Assembly (NCBI GenBank): GCA_031266495.1
Contig: JAISAX010000080.1
Span: 1-5,986, forward strand
Length of the DNA: 5,986 nt
Source: Opitutaceae bacterium
Lineage (GTDB): Bacteria > Verrucomicrobiota > Verrucomicrobiae > Opitutales > Opitutaceae
Direction of reading: 5' to 3'
The position numbers and the translations under genes are program-made. Positions 1-5,865 of this stretch are shown here, one piece after another. The notes under the pieces are model-generated. The model was not told where the DNA came from. It worked only from the letters and a program-made list of their open reading frames with translations, and ran no database searches. Position 1 is the stretch's first letter, and each line of letters starts with the position of its first letter.

Positions 1-60
1 CTGCCCGCACCAGCAAAAAGAATCCCTCCCGTCCCTCCCCCCTCCCCGCCCCCGGCTCTC

Positions 61-477
61 TCAGCCGAGCACTTCCTCCGGTTTGAAAAAACGGGCGATC
101 TCGTTCTCGCCGTTCGCGACGCTGTCGGAGGCATGCACGACGTTGACCATCATGTTCTCGCCGAAGTCGCCGCGGATCGTCCCCCGGGCCGCCCGGGTGG
201 AATCGGTCGGGCCGAGCAGGTCGCGCACTTTCGCCACGGCGTTTTCCCCCTTGAGCACGAGGGCGAGCACCGGTCGCTGGCTCATGAACGCCTCGATCTC
301 CGGATAAAAGGGTTTTGTCGCGACGTGCGCGTAATGCTCGCGCAGCTGCGCGGGTGTCAGCCGGAACAGCCTGGCGGCGATGATCTCGAGGCCGGCTTTT
401 TCGAAGCGGGTGATCACTTCGCCCACGTGTTTTTTCGCCATGCAGTCCGGTTTGCAGATGATGAAGGTTTTTTCCAT
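61..477 (-). CDS. ndk: Nucleoside diphosphate kinase
   Basis: A 138-residue cytoplasmic enzyme that transfers the gamma phosphate of ATP to other (d)NDPs through a phospho-histidine intermediate, balancing NTP pools. Seen in the sequence: the N-terminal ICKPD (Lys9), the segment GTIRGDFG (residues 99-106) and the active-site motif NVVHASDS with catalytic His115. Length is normal for the family (about 135-150 residues). The reading frame stays open far upstream to about 1047, but the family N-terminus (hydrophobic strand then KPD) begins at MEKTF, so the ATG at 475-477 is chosen. The upstream extension overlaps hisH on the other strand and looks non-coding. Only a weak GGGA sits before the ATG. 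The residues after KPD (CMAKKHVGE) differ from the common forms but keep the Lys-His-Val-Gly-Glu core. The gene is divergent from hisH and its stop lies 60 bp from the window edge. Identification is firm. Confidence 0.97.
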   Translation of the reverse strand: MEKTFIICKPDCMAKKHVGEVITRFEKAGLEIIAARLFRLTPAQLREHYAHVATKPFYPEIEAFMSQRPVLALVLKGENAVAKVRDLLGPTDSTRAARGTIRGDFGENMMVNVVHASDSVANGENEIARFFKPEEVLG

Positions 478-631
478 AAAGTGTCCCGGATCACAAACGG
501 CCCGCCCTCGCTTGGGAAGCCTGATTTTGGCATGAATCAATTCCTCCCCCCCCTCCCCACCCTCCCTGAAGGCTGAACGCAGGCTTGCGGTGCGTGGCGT
601 GTGGCCGGAGTTTTTCCGTTTATTCGTCAAT
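478..631. promoter_or_regulatory. Divergent ndk/hisH intergenic region
   Basis: This 154-bp spacer must hold the 5' ends of two divergent genes. It contains a pyrimidine-rich stretch with a C8 run at 546-553. I see no convincing -35/-10 pair for either gene. hisH has no Shine-Dalgarno sequence in front of its ATG; the bases immediately upstream are AT-rich (TTTATTCGTCAAT). That promoters lie here follows from the divergent layout, not from a recognised motif. Confidence 0.4.
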
Positions 632-1312
632 ATGCCGATCATCGCCGTCATCGATAATGGAATTTGCAATTTGCGCAGCGTCACCAGGGCGCTCGATGTG
701 GTGGGCGCTTCTGTGCGCGTTGTCCGCTCCGCCGCCGATATCTCCGCCGCGCCGCAGGCCGACGGGTTGGTGCTCCCGGGCGTCGGCGCGCTGGGGGATT
801 GTGTGGCTTCGCTGCGGGCGTCGGGTATCGATGATGCCGTGCGTGGCTGGATTCGTGATGATCGTCCGTTTCTTGGCGTGTGCCTCGGTATGCAGGCGTT
901 GTTCGAATATTCGGAAGAGGGTGGCACCGGCGACGGCACACGCGGCCTCGGCGTGTTTCCCGGCAAGGTGATCCGTTTCCGGTTCGCGTCCGGGTCCGGA
1001 CTCGGTCTGAAGATCCCGCACATGGGGTGGAATACCCTCCGTTTCACGCAACCGGCTTCGGTGCTCGCGGCCGGTCTGCTGGCGGTCGGCGAAGCGTTTT
1101 ATTTCGTGCACAGTTACCATTGCGTGCCGGCGGACGCGCGCTTGGTGCTGGCCGAGTGCGATTACGGTGGCGGCTTCACGGCGGCCATCGCCCGCGGCAA
1201 TTGCTTCGCCACCCAGTTCCATCCGGAAAAGAGCCAGGCGAAAGGGCTGCAAATCTACAAAAATTTCGCGACCATCGCAGACAACGCCTCGGGAAAAAGC
1301 GGGGGTAATTGA
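632..1312 (+). CDS. hisH: Imidazole glycerol phosphate synthase, glutaminase subunit HisH
   Basis: A 226-residue class I glutamine amidotransferase. With HisF it forms IGP synthase: HisH releases ammonia from glutamine, and HisF uses it to make imidazole glycerol phosphate and AICAR in histidine biosynthesis. Visible motifs: N-terminal IAVIDNGICNLRSV, the oxyanion-strand region LPGVGALG (48-55), nucleophile elbow GVCLGMQ with Cys84, KIPHMGWN (127-134), YFVHSYH (157-163), and QFHPEKS with His197 and Glu199 completing the Cys-His-Glu triad. Length is slightly above the usual 195-215 residues because of a short polar C-terminal tail. A GTG at 590 would add 14 residues, but the ATG at 632 matches the family N-terminus. 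There is no clear ribosome binding site. No other his gene is visible, so it may be a lone gene or the window may cut off the context. The glutaminase triad is intact, so it should be functional. Confidence 0.96.
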   Translation: MPIIAVIDNGICNLRSVTRALDVVGASVRVVRSAADISAAPQADGLVLPGVGALGDCVASLRASGIDDAVRGWIRDDRPFLGVCLGMQALFEYSEEGGTGDGTRGLGVFPGKVIRFRFASGSGLGLKIPHMGWNTLRFTQPASVLAAGLLAVGEAFYFVHSYHCVPADARLVLAECDYGGGFTAAIARGNCFATQFHPEKSQAKGLQIYKNFATIADNASGKSGGN

Positions 1313-1313
1313 C

Positions 1314-1377
1314 GGGGGGGGGGGGGCGGGTGGTACGGGTTATTTACCTTTTTTTTCCCCCCCCCCCCCCCGCCCCC
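1314..1377. repeat. G13 and C15 homopolymer pair between hisH and the M56 gene
   Basis: A run of 13 G at 1314-1326 begins two bases after the hisH stop codon. It is followed by C and GGG, then GGG again at 1337-1339. A T8 run at 1349-1356 runs straight into a C15 run at 1357-1371, then G and C5. The G and C tracts are complementary and could fold into a 13-bp G:C stem with a loop of about 30 nt. Each strand also has G-quadruplex potential. It may act as a 3' boundary for hisH, although no U-tract follows the stem, or as a slippage-prone spacer ahead of the next gene. Tract lengths could be miscalled by sequencing. Confidence 0.75.
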
Positions 1378-1399
1378 GACATCTACCGGAAGACTCTCC

Positions 1400-2479
1400 A
1401 TGAACTTTCCCGCTATCCTCGCCTCTCTTTCCACATGGATCGATCTCTTGCTCGTTCGTTACCGGATTCTCGAAGTCCATTACCCGCATCTGACCACTTT
1501 TGCCTCATGCGCGGCCAGGACCATCGCCATCGTGTTGCTCGCCTGGATCGCCGCAACCCTGCTGCGCGGCCACTCGGCCCGCGCTCGCTGTTGGGTGTGG
1601 CGCTGCGCCGTGCCCGGACTCCTTGCGGTCCTGCTGCCGGTTATCCATCCTGTGGTGACAGCACGGATACGGATCACGCTTCCCGTCGAGCCGCAACAGG
1701 GACAACAGGAGAAAGCCTATATCCAGATCCGGGAATGGGGCCTGCTCCCGCCCGCCGGCTTCGGCGAAACCCGCTGGCAGGAACGCCGGGCGGAACGCAT
1801 CGCCCGCGATGAACCGCCGTGGATTGTTGACCGGATCGACACTGTCCCGCTTCGCACCGCCCGGGACGAGATCACCGTGCCATTCTGGCGGCAGGCAGAC
1901 ACATGGATCTCGCGGATCTGGGCTGCAGGAGCCGCGCTGCTGGTGACGATCTGGCTCTTGCGGCTTTGCACCGGCCTTCTCTGGCTCCGGCGCAATGCAC
2001 GCCGTCCGGTTCCGGAAGTCGCACAGATCGCCCGAGATGTTGCCCGCGAACTCCGCCTGCGTTCCATTCCCCGCCTTCGGCAAGGTCCGCACATTAACTC
2101 TCCCCTGCTGACTGGCTGGCTGTATCCGCATATCCACCTGCCGCCCGAAGCAAACACCTGGCCCGTCACTCAACCACGCATGGTGTTCCTGCACGAACTG
2201 GCGCACTGGAAACGCATGGACATGTTCTGGCATCACCTTGGACGGCTCACGTCGCTGCTTGTCTGGTGGAACCCTCTGGCCGCGTTCGCTTCACGCCGGA
2301 TGATGCGCGAGGCCGAGGAAGCCGCTGATGACGTTGTCATATTGAAACATTCCCGGCAGATGTCAGCCGATATCATCGCCGCCACCATCACACAACTGGA
2401 GCCGCTCGATGCGCTTCCACCCGGCGCGCTCACTCCGCCCGCGTCACCCGGCGAGGCGTTGTCTCCCGCGAGGCCATGA
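1400..2479 (+). CDS. M56 (BlaR1-type) membrane metallopeptidase, short C-terminus
   Basis: A 359-residue predicted inner-membrane zinc peptidase. Family members such as BlaR1/MecR1 sense a signal and trigger cleavage of a repressor; others have unknown targets. Seen: probable membrane segments around 38-55, 70-87, 172-196 and 281-297; the zinc motif FLHELAHWKRMD (HELAH, residues 265-269); the conserved WWNPL (289-293) ahead of the third-ligand region REAEEAADDVV (303-313), where Glu306 aligns with the ligand position. The usual Cys of the YACDD signature is Ala309. Start ATG 1400 is supported by GGAAGA at 1388-1393. After residue 320 the typical helical continuation is missing. The protein ends in a Pro/Ala-rich tail (LPPGALTPPASPGEALSPARP) without a sensor or transpeptidase-like domain, so it may be truncated or frame-shifted at its 3' end. 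No BlaI/MecI-type regulator lies next to it. The family call is firm; function is not known. Confidence 0.85.
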   Translation: MNFPAILASLSTWIDLLLVRYRILEVHYPHLTTFASCAARTIAIVLLAWIAATLLRGHSARARCWVWRCAVPGLLAVLLPVIHPVVTARIRITLPVEPQQGQQEKAYIQIREWGLLPPAGFGETRWQERRAERIARDEPPWIVDRIDTVPLRTARDEITVPFWRQADTWISRIWAAGAALLVTIWLLRLCTGLLWLRRNARRPVPEVAQIARDVARELRLRSIPRLRQGPHINSPLLTGWLYPHIHLPPEANTWPVTQPRMVFLHELAHWKRMDMFWHHLGRLTSLLVWWNPLAAFASRRMMREAEEAADDVVILKHSRQMSADIIAATITQLEPLDALPPGALTPPASPGEALSPARP

Positions 2480-2531
2480 CCGGCAAAGCTCCTCGACAGG
2501 AAGCCATCAATCTCCACCAGGTGAATGTCGA

Positions 2532-2684
2532 GGGTGTAATTGAAAGGGGTGAAAAAAGGAGGAAACGCTGAACGCTGAACACTGAACGGGGAGTTACCTT
2601 GATTCAGTGTTCGATGTTCGATGTTCAGTGTTTGTTTGTCCTCCGGATGAAACACCGCATCTCCCATCACTTTCAATTACACCC
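2532..2684. repeat. Nested inverted-repeat (fold-back) element 1
   Basis: Perfect 15-bp terminal inverted repeats GGGTGTAATTGAAAG (2532-2546) and CTTTCAATTACACCC (2670-2684) enclose further nested arms. These are GGAGGA (2558-2563) with TCCTCC (2639-2644), and AACACTGAAC (2578-2587) with GTTCAGTGTT (2623-2632). The inner left arm consists of heptamers AACGCTG, AACGCTG, AACACTG (2564-2584). The right side consists of TTCAGTG, TTCGATG, TTCGATG, TTCAGTG (2603-2630). A transcript of either strand could form a long interrupted hairpin. It resembles a MITE-sized or intergenic repeat element; no clear target-site duplication is visible. Confidence 0.75.
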
Positions 2685-2903
2685 CTGAAGTTACGCGGAA
2701 CGACGTGGCACGGACTTCCAGCCCGTAGACGGATCGGCAGTAAAGCGCCGCCTCCCTGCTCACCTTCGTGTCATTCACTGTAAACAACTGTAATTCGCTC
2801 AAACAAATGATCTTGCCTGGTGGCAAAGGGCGACGCTGCGCGTCGTCCACGGGGATTGTCAGAAAAAGCCCGTGCCACTTCAAGGCAGTCCGCGTAACTT
2901 CAG
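2685..2903. repeat. Inverted-repeat (fold-back) element 2, abutting element 1
   Basis: Perfect 15-bp arms CTGAAGTTACGCGGA (2685-2699) and TCCGCGTAACTTCAG (2889-2903), plus inner 9-bp arms GTGGCACGG (2705-2713) and CCGTGCCAC (2870-2878). The first base of this element directly follows the last base of element 1. The interior contains a smaller possible stem, CACGGG (2848-2853) with CCCGTG (2869-2874), and a less GC-rich core around 2760-2820. The right arm is followed by a second tandem copy of TAACTTCAG (2904-2912). Its arms look like two inverted copies of one short repeat, separated by unique sequence. Confidence 0.72.
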
Positions 2904-2926
2904 TAACTTCAGTCTTGATTCCCCTT

Positions 2927-2939
2927 CCCCCCCCCCCCC
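2927..2939. repeat. C13 homopolymer tract
   Basis: Thirteen consecutive C, preceded by CCCCTT. It lies in the convergent intergenic space between fold-back element 2 and the twin-hairpin repeat. It resembles the C15 run upstream of the M56 gene. Confidence 0.85.
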
Positions 2940-2951
2940 GCCGTCCCCGGA

Positions 2952-3004
2952 TTGCCCGGCGAGACGCCGGGCAAGGCACGCGAGACGCGTGCGCTCCCCG
3001 GACC
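2952..3004 (+). repeat. 53-bp twin-hairpin repeat, copy A
   Basis: Hairpin 1 is TTGCCCGGCG, AGA loop, CGCCGGGCAA (2952-2974), a perfect 10-bp stem. After one spacer base, hairpin 2 is GCACGCG, AGA loop, CGCGTGC (2976-2992), a perfect 7-bp stem. The 12-nt tail GCTCCCCGGACC (2993-3004) follows. Bases 2976-3008 are identical to 5890-5922. The element lies about 25 bp past the stop codon of the minus-strand surface-protein gene, so its transcript would fold into two stable stems there and could protect or terminate the 3' end. No U-tract is seen. Confidence 0.85.
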
Positions 3005-3028
3005 TTCCCGATCGACGCTTGACGACGC

Positions 3029-5722
3029 TTACCGTTTACCCGACGCGCTGCGACGCGCTGCGGCCAGCATCAGCATCGCCGCCAGGCCGGCCAGCACCGC
3101 ACACGTGGCTGGCTCGGGCACAGCAACCGCATTCACAATGGCTGTCAGCGTCACATTGCCGTCCAGGTAGCTGATCGTGTAGTCGTTGCCGCCTTGCGAT
3201 GTGTAGGTCGCTCCCTCGCTATAGCCGCCAAATATGCCGCTGATACTGGTGCCGTCGATCAACGTGAATACGTCGCCGTTGTGGAGCGCCTCCGCCTCCA
3301 CTCCGGTGTCATCAAAGACCAGCGTCGCGCCGGCCAGCGTGGACACTCCGCTCACGACCAGCGTCTGGTAGTCGTCCGGTGACTGCGCGCTCACCTCAAA
3401 CGTGCTCGTGGAGGTGAATGTCAGATTGCCGACAATGTCCTGGACGTTGGCGCCCAGGCTCAGCTTGTTGCCGCTGCCCGCAAACACGACATTGCCAACC
3501 ACCTGGGCGGCCCTGTCCCCTTCGAGGCTGGCGGGGCCTCCGGCGAGGACCAGTTCCATGTTGTTGGCCGCGATACGGATTGCCGTGCCGCCGCTGGCCG
3601 TGTTGGACACCGTCCCTTCGTTCACGACCGTGCCCGACCCCACTCCCGTCACATAGATGCCATAGGCGTTGCTCTCGTTGACCGTCACCGTGCCGGTGTT
3701 GAGCAGGTCCACGCTCCCGGTCGAGGTGGAAGCGCCGTACGCGTAAATGCCGTGCGCACCGGAACCCGAGGTCGTGATGTCACCGGTGTTGGTCAAATCC
3801 ACGGCACGCCCGGAGGAGTAAGTGCCGTACGCATAAATGCCGTGGGCACTGGTACCCGAAGTCGTGATGTCGCCAGCGTTGTCCAGATCTACGCTCCCGG
3901 TCGAGGTGCCGTGCGCATAAATGCCGTGGGCACTGGCTCCCGAGGTCGTGATGTCGCCGACGTTGCGAATTTTTGTCTCTCCCCCGCTCGCCGAGCTGTA
4001 GGCAAAAATACCCTTCGCGCCGTCACCGTGCGTGGTGATGGTGGCCGAGTTGTCGATATCGATCTTGTTGCCGGTTCCGGCGTTCCTGGCCAGGATGCCG
4101 CTGGCTCCGTACAAGTCGCCGTAGGTGACGTTGCCAAGGTTGTCTCCCCACGTTTTGATGGTGGTATCGGCACTGGTCTTGATATGAATATTGCCCCCGC
4201 TGGTGCCGCTGGTCTTGATGGCCGCGATGCCCATCGCCACGCCCGCGCCCGTGCCTTTTTCGTTGGCGATGATCTCGGCCTTGCCAACCGAAATATCAAT
4301 GCCACCCGTTCCGGTGCTGTTGTTCACAGTCTGGGCATTGATGACGCCACGTGCAGTGTTGGACTGTGCGTAGGTGGTGAAAAAATCTCCCGTAATCGGC
4401 ACCTCGGCGCCCTCCGCATCGTAACCGATATAGACATGGCCGCCTCCAGTTGCACCCGTGGTAATCGCCGAAGCGGCATCCGAGCGGATGGTGGCGTTCT
4501 GGATGCTTGCATAGACATCTCCTCCATCGTCATTAGATCCCAATACAACGGAACTCCCACTTCCGTTAACGGCAGTGGTAGTGCTTCCGTTCACGCTCAC
4601 AGCGTTGAGGTTCCCGTTGATCCAATTGTGAATGCTGGTACCGTCAATATCGATAACGCGTTTTCCGCTGCCTGCATGCCCGAGGTACATGGCGTAACCG
4701 CCGCCGTTGCCACCCATGTCCTTCGAGCCTATATCGATGCTGCCGCCACGGGTCGTCACGATCATGTCCCCCGTCGAATTCGAGTTCAGGGCAGCAAGAT
4801 GTATGCCGTCGGTGCCGTCGGCGGTCACGATCTCGCTGTGCTGACCCAGGAAGACTTCGATATTGCCCTCCGAAGCGACGTTGCGAACGAACATAGCCCG
4901 GTTGGCACGCCCGGACGCGACCTCGGTGACTTCGAGATAACCGTCGTTATAGATGCGAACCGTTCCGGTCGTGGCAGTAGTACTACTCAGATACGCGTTG
5001 AGTACACCACCAACCACGGAACTCCCGCCGGTAAGGATGCCGGTAGCGATAAGGCTGCCGGTGTTGGAGATGGTGATATTGCCAGTCATCGACTGCGCAT
5101 GAATGGCACCGACAGAGGCGGTGATAGTGCCCGAGTTCTCCACGACAACATCGCCACTGTTTGCCGTGCCGTAAATACCCCAACCATTGGTGCTGGCGAC
5201 ATCGATTGTCAGACCGCTCGTGATGTTGATGTTGCCCGTCCCGCCGTTGGGAGTCGTATTGGTATTTGCGCTGATGCCGTACCTGCTGGCGACAGCATTG
5301 CCGACTGTAATATTCACACCGTCGGCTATAGTATTCCCGTCATCGCCTGTAACAGGCTTGGGTTCAAGATTGATAGTGATATCGCCGCTTGTCTGGGCCA
5401 GGATGCCATGGGCCGCGGATGAACCGGGTGTTGCGACAGATTCTATAGTGTCGATATAGCCCTCAATAAAAATATTCTTGCCCTCAGTGGACGTGACCGA
5501 AATCGCAGGCACGGTTCCCGTGGCACTCAGATTTCCGGCAAGATCGCTGTTAGTCTCGTTGTTGAGGATAATAGCGCCGCTGGATTCATCGGCATTGGCA
5601 TCGATCAGGGAGATGGAGGTCGCTGCGAACACCGGAGAAACCGGCAGGGCCAGCAGCACCGCCAACGCAATCGCTCCGGCGCGAAACCGGACGAATATTT
5701 TACAGGATATTTTTATATTCAT
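3029..5722 (-). CDS. Secreted repeat-rich PEP-CTERM surface protein
   Basis: An 897-residue predicted exported protein of unknown specific function, probably an extracellular or surface-bound beta-helix. Residues 1-33 form a signal peptide: basic start (Lys4, Lys8, Arg12, Arg14), hydrophobic AGAIALAVLLALPV, likely cleavage after VFA at 33. Residues 34-715 are rich in Ser, Thr, Gly, Asn and Asp with alternating strand-turn patterns such as GDITI, GTVRI and GNIEV. Residues 560-700 contain 28-30-residue repeats of the type GDITTSG..AHGIYAYG. Residues 720-865 resemble the closing part of passenger-like proteins (NGDVFTLIDGTSISGIFGG...YTISYLDGNVTLTA). The end is VPEP (868-871), a hydrophobic helix (872-889) and RRSASGKR: a PEP-CTERM signal, processed by exosortase in known systems. 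There is no outer-membrane beta-barrel, so it is not a classical type V autotransporter. The start at ATG 5722 is set by the signal peptide; no Shine-Dalgarno sequence is visible. No exosortase gene is in the window. Confidence 0.88.
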   Translation of the reverse strand: MNIKISCKIFVRFRAGAIALAVLLALPVSPVFAATSISLIDANADESSGAIILNNETNSDLAGNLSATGTVPAISVTSTEGKNIFIEGYIDTIESVATPGSSAAHGILAQTSGDITINLEPKPVTGDDGNTIADGVNITVGNAVASRYGISANTNTTPNGGTGNINITSGLTIDVASTNGWGIYGTANSGDVVVENSGTITASVGAIHAQSMTGNITISNTGSLIATGILTGGSSVVGGVLNAYLSSTTATTGTVRIYNDGYLEVTEVASGRANRAMFVRNVASEGNIEVFLGQHSEIVTADGTDGIHLAALNSNSTGDMIVTTRGGSIDIGSKDMGGNGGGYAMYLGHAGSGKRVIDIDGTSIHNWINGNLNAVSVNGSTTTAVNGSGSSVVLGSNDDGGDVYASIQNATIRSDAASAITTGATGGGHVYIGYDAEGAEVPITGDFFTTYAQSNTARGVINAQTVNNSTGTGGIDISVGKAEIIANEKGTGAGVAMGIAAIKTSGTSGGNIHIKTSADTTIKTWGDNLGNVTYGDLYGASGILARNAGTGNKIDIDNSATITTHGDGAKGIFAYSSASGGETKIRNVGDITTSGASAHGIYAHGTSTGSVDLDNAGDITTSGTSAHGIYAYGTYSSGRAVDLTNTGDITTSGSGAHGIYAYGASTSTGSVDLLNTGTVTVNESNAYGIYVTGVGSGTVVNEGTVSNTASGGTAIRIAANNMELVLAGGPASLEGDRAAQVVGNVVFAGSGNKLSLGANVQDIVGNLTFTSTSTFEVSAQSPDDYQTLVVSGVSTLAGATLVFDDTGVEAEALHNGDVFTLIDGTSISGIFGGYSEGATYTSQGGNDYTISYLDGNVTLTAIVNAVAVPEPATCAVLAGLAAMLMLAAARRSASGKR
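3041..3060. repeat. 10-bp tandem duplication in the surface-protein 3' end
   Basis: CGACGCGCTG occurs twice in a row within the codons for the basic tail after the membrane helix (RRSAS region). Ten is not a multiple of three, so gain or loss of one unit would shift the frame and move the stop codon. The present two-copy state gives the short tail RRSASGKR. Confidence 0.7.
3695..3958 (-). repeat. Three tandem 28-30-codon repeats in the surface protein
   Basis: Residues 589-616, 617-646 and 647-676 are three tandem units with the consensus GDITTSGxxAHGIYAYGxxxxGxVDLxNx. The DNA is also similar: GCGTAAATGC at 3741, GCATAAATGC at 3831 and GCATAAATGC at 3915 mark the same position in successive units, 90 and 84 bp apart. 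Diverged units flank them at residues 560-588 (ITTHGDGAKGIFAY) and about 677-701 (VTVNESNAYGIYVTG). This fits one rung per unit of a beta-helix. The in-frame spacing allows copy-number change by recombination. Confidence 0.85.
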
Positions 5723-5736
5723 ACTGTTTTATTGGT

Positions 5737-5771
5737 ATCAGGAAAAAGAGATTTTTTATATCGATCCTGAT
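5737..5771. promoter_or_regulatory. AT-rich leader with 7-bp inverted repeat upstream of the surface-protein gene
   Basis: Inverted repeat ATCAGGA (5737-5743) and TCCTGAT (5765-5771), spaced 21 bp, lies 15-49 bp upstream of the start codon in an otherwise unusually AT-rich stretch. On the minus strand a TATAAA (5760-5755), -10-like, falls between the arms. No matching -35 is visible. This could be an operator overlapping a promoter or a 5'-UTR stem; the assignment is tentative. Confidence 0.35.
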
Positions 5772-5773
5772 CC

Positions 5774-5826
5774 GGTCCGGGGAGCACACGCGTCTCGCGT
5801 GTGGTGTTCGGCGTCTCGCCGGACAC
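5774..5826 (-). repeat. 53-bp twin-hairpin repeat, copy C (inverted)
   Basis: Read on the minus strand, it has the same order as copy A. On the plus strand it reads the 12-nt tail complement GGTCCGGGGAGC (5774-5785), the 7-bp hairpin ACACGCG-TCT-CGCGTGT (5786-5802), one spacer base, and the 10-bp hairpin GTGTTCGGCG-TCT-CGCCGGACAC (5804-5826) with one T:G wobble. Against copy A, the outer pair of the 7-bp stem changes from G:C to A:T on both sides, which keeps pairing. It sits about 50 bp upstream of the surface-protein start codon. Confidence 0.83.
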
Positions 5827-5834
5827 GGTTCGTG

Positions 5835-5859
5835 TCGGCTCGGATCGGCTCGGCTCGAC
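5835..5859. repeat. Five-unit pentamer array
   Basis: Five consecutive pentamers, TCGGC, TCGGA, TCGGC, TCGGC and TCGAC, lie between the two facing twin-hairpin copies. An overlapping 6-bp hairpin GACACG-GTT-CGTGTC (5822-5836) shares bases with the outer arm of copy C, so those two folds exclude each other. Confidence 0.6.
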
Positions 5860-5865
5860 AGCAAA

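Larger units (their letters stand above)
2480..3028. other. Gene-free repeat-rich intergenic region
   Basis: About 550 bp between the M56 stop and the stop of the large minus-strand gene. I find no convincing coding sequence on either strand. From left to right it holds the fold-back module 2532-2684, a directly abutting second fold-back module 2685-2903, a tandem duplicated 9-mer, a C13 run at 2927-2939 and one copy of a 53-bp twin-hairpin repeat at 2952-3004. The two flanking genes converge here, so transcript ends from both sides are expected in this stretch. Confidence 0.7.

Noticed and set aside
478..1047. A 190-codon N-terminal extension of ndk
   Set aside because: The NDK fold starts at MEKTF. 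The extension is Pro/Arg/Ser-rich and overlaps the conserved hisH frame on the other strand.
1313..1399. Classical rho-independent terminator for hisH
   Set aside because: A strong G:C stem is possible, but its loop is about 30 nt and no T-tract follows the 3' arm; the T8 run lies inside the loop.
2476..2571. A 31-codon frame starting at the ATGA overlap with the M56 stop
   Set aside because: It is short, has no recognisable motif and ends within the repeat element. It is kept only as possible evidence of a lost 3' end of the M56 gene.
2233..2676. A 147-codon minus-strand open frame
   Set aside because: It runs through the fold-back element (TLNIEHRTLN and SVQRSAF are translations of the heptamer repeats) and then antisense to the M56 gene.
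2529..2912. CRISPR array
   Set aside because: The repeats are inverted or contiguous heptamers and 9-mers. There are no regularly spaced identical direct repeats with unique spacers, and no cas genes.
2677..2979. A 100-codon minus-strand open frame (MPCPASRR...FRVTSGV)
   Set aside because: Its ends are made of the fold-back arms, the poly-C run and the twin-hairpin repeat. Only the middle (about 35 residues) is non-repetitive, and no family or ribosome binding site is recognisable. It could be a gene remnant, but I cannot support it.
3752..5422. A 556-codon open frame on the plus strand, antisense to the surface-protein gene
   Set aside because: It lies wholly inside the gene with the signal peptide and PEP-CTERM tail. 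Its translation has no recognisable domain, signal or sensible start. Long antisense frames arise easily in GC-rich repetitive genes.
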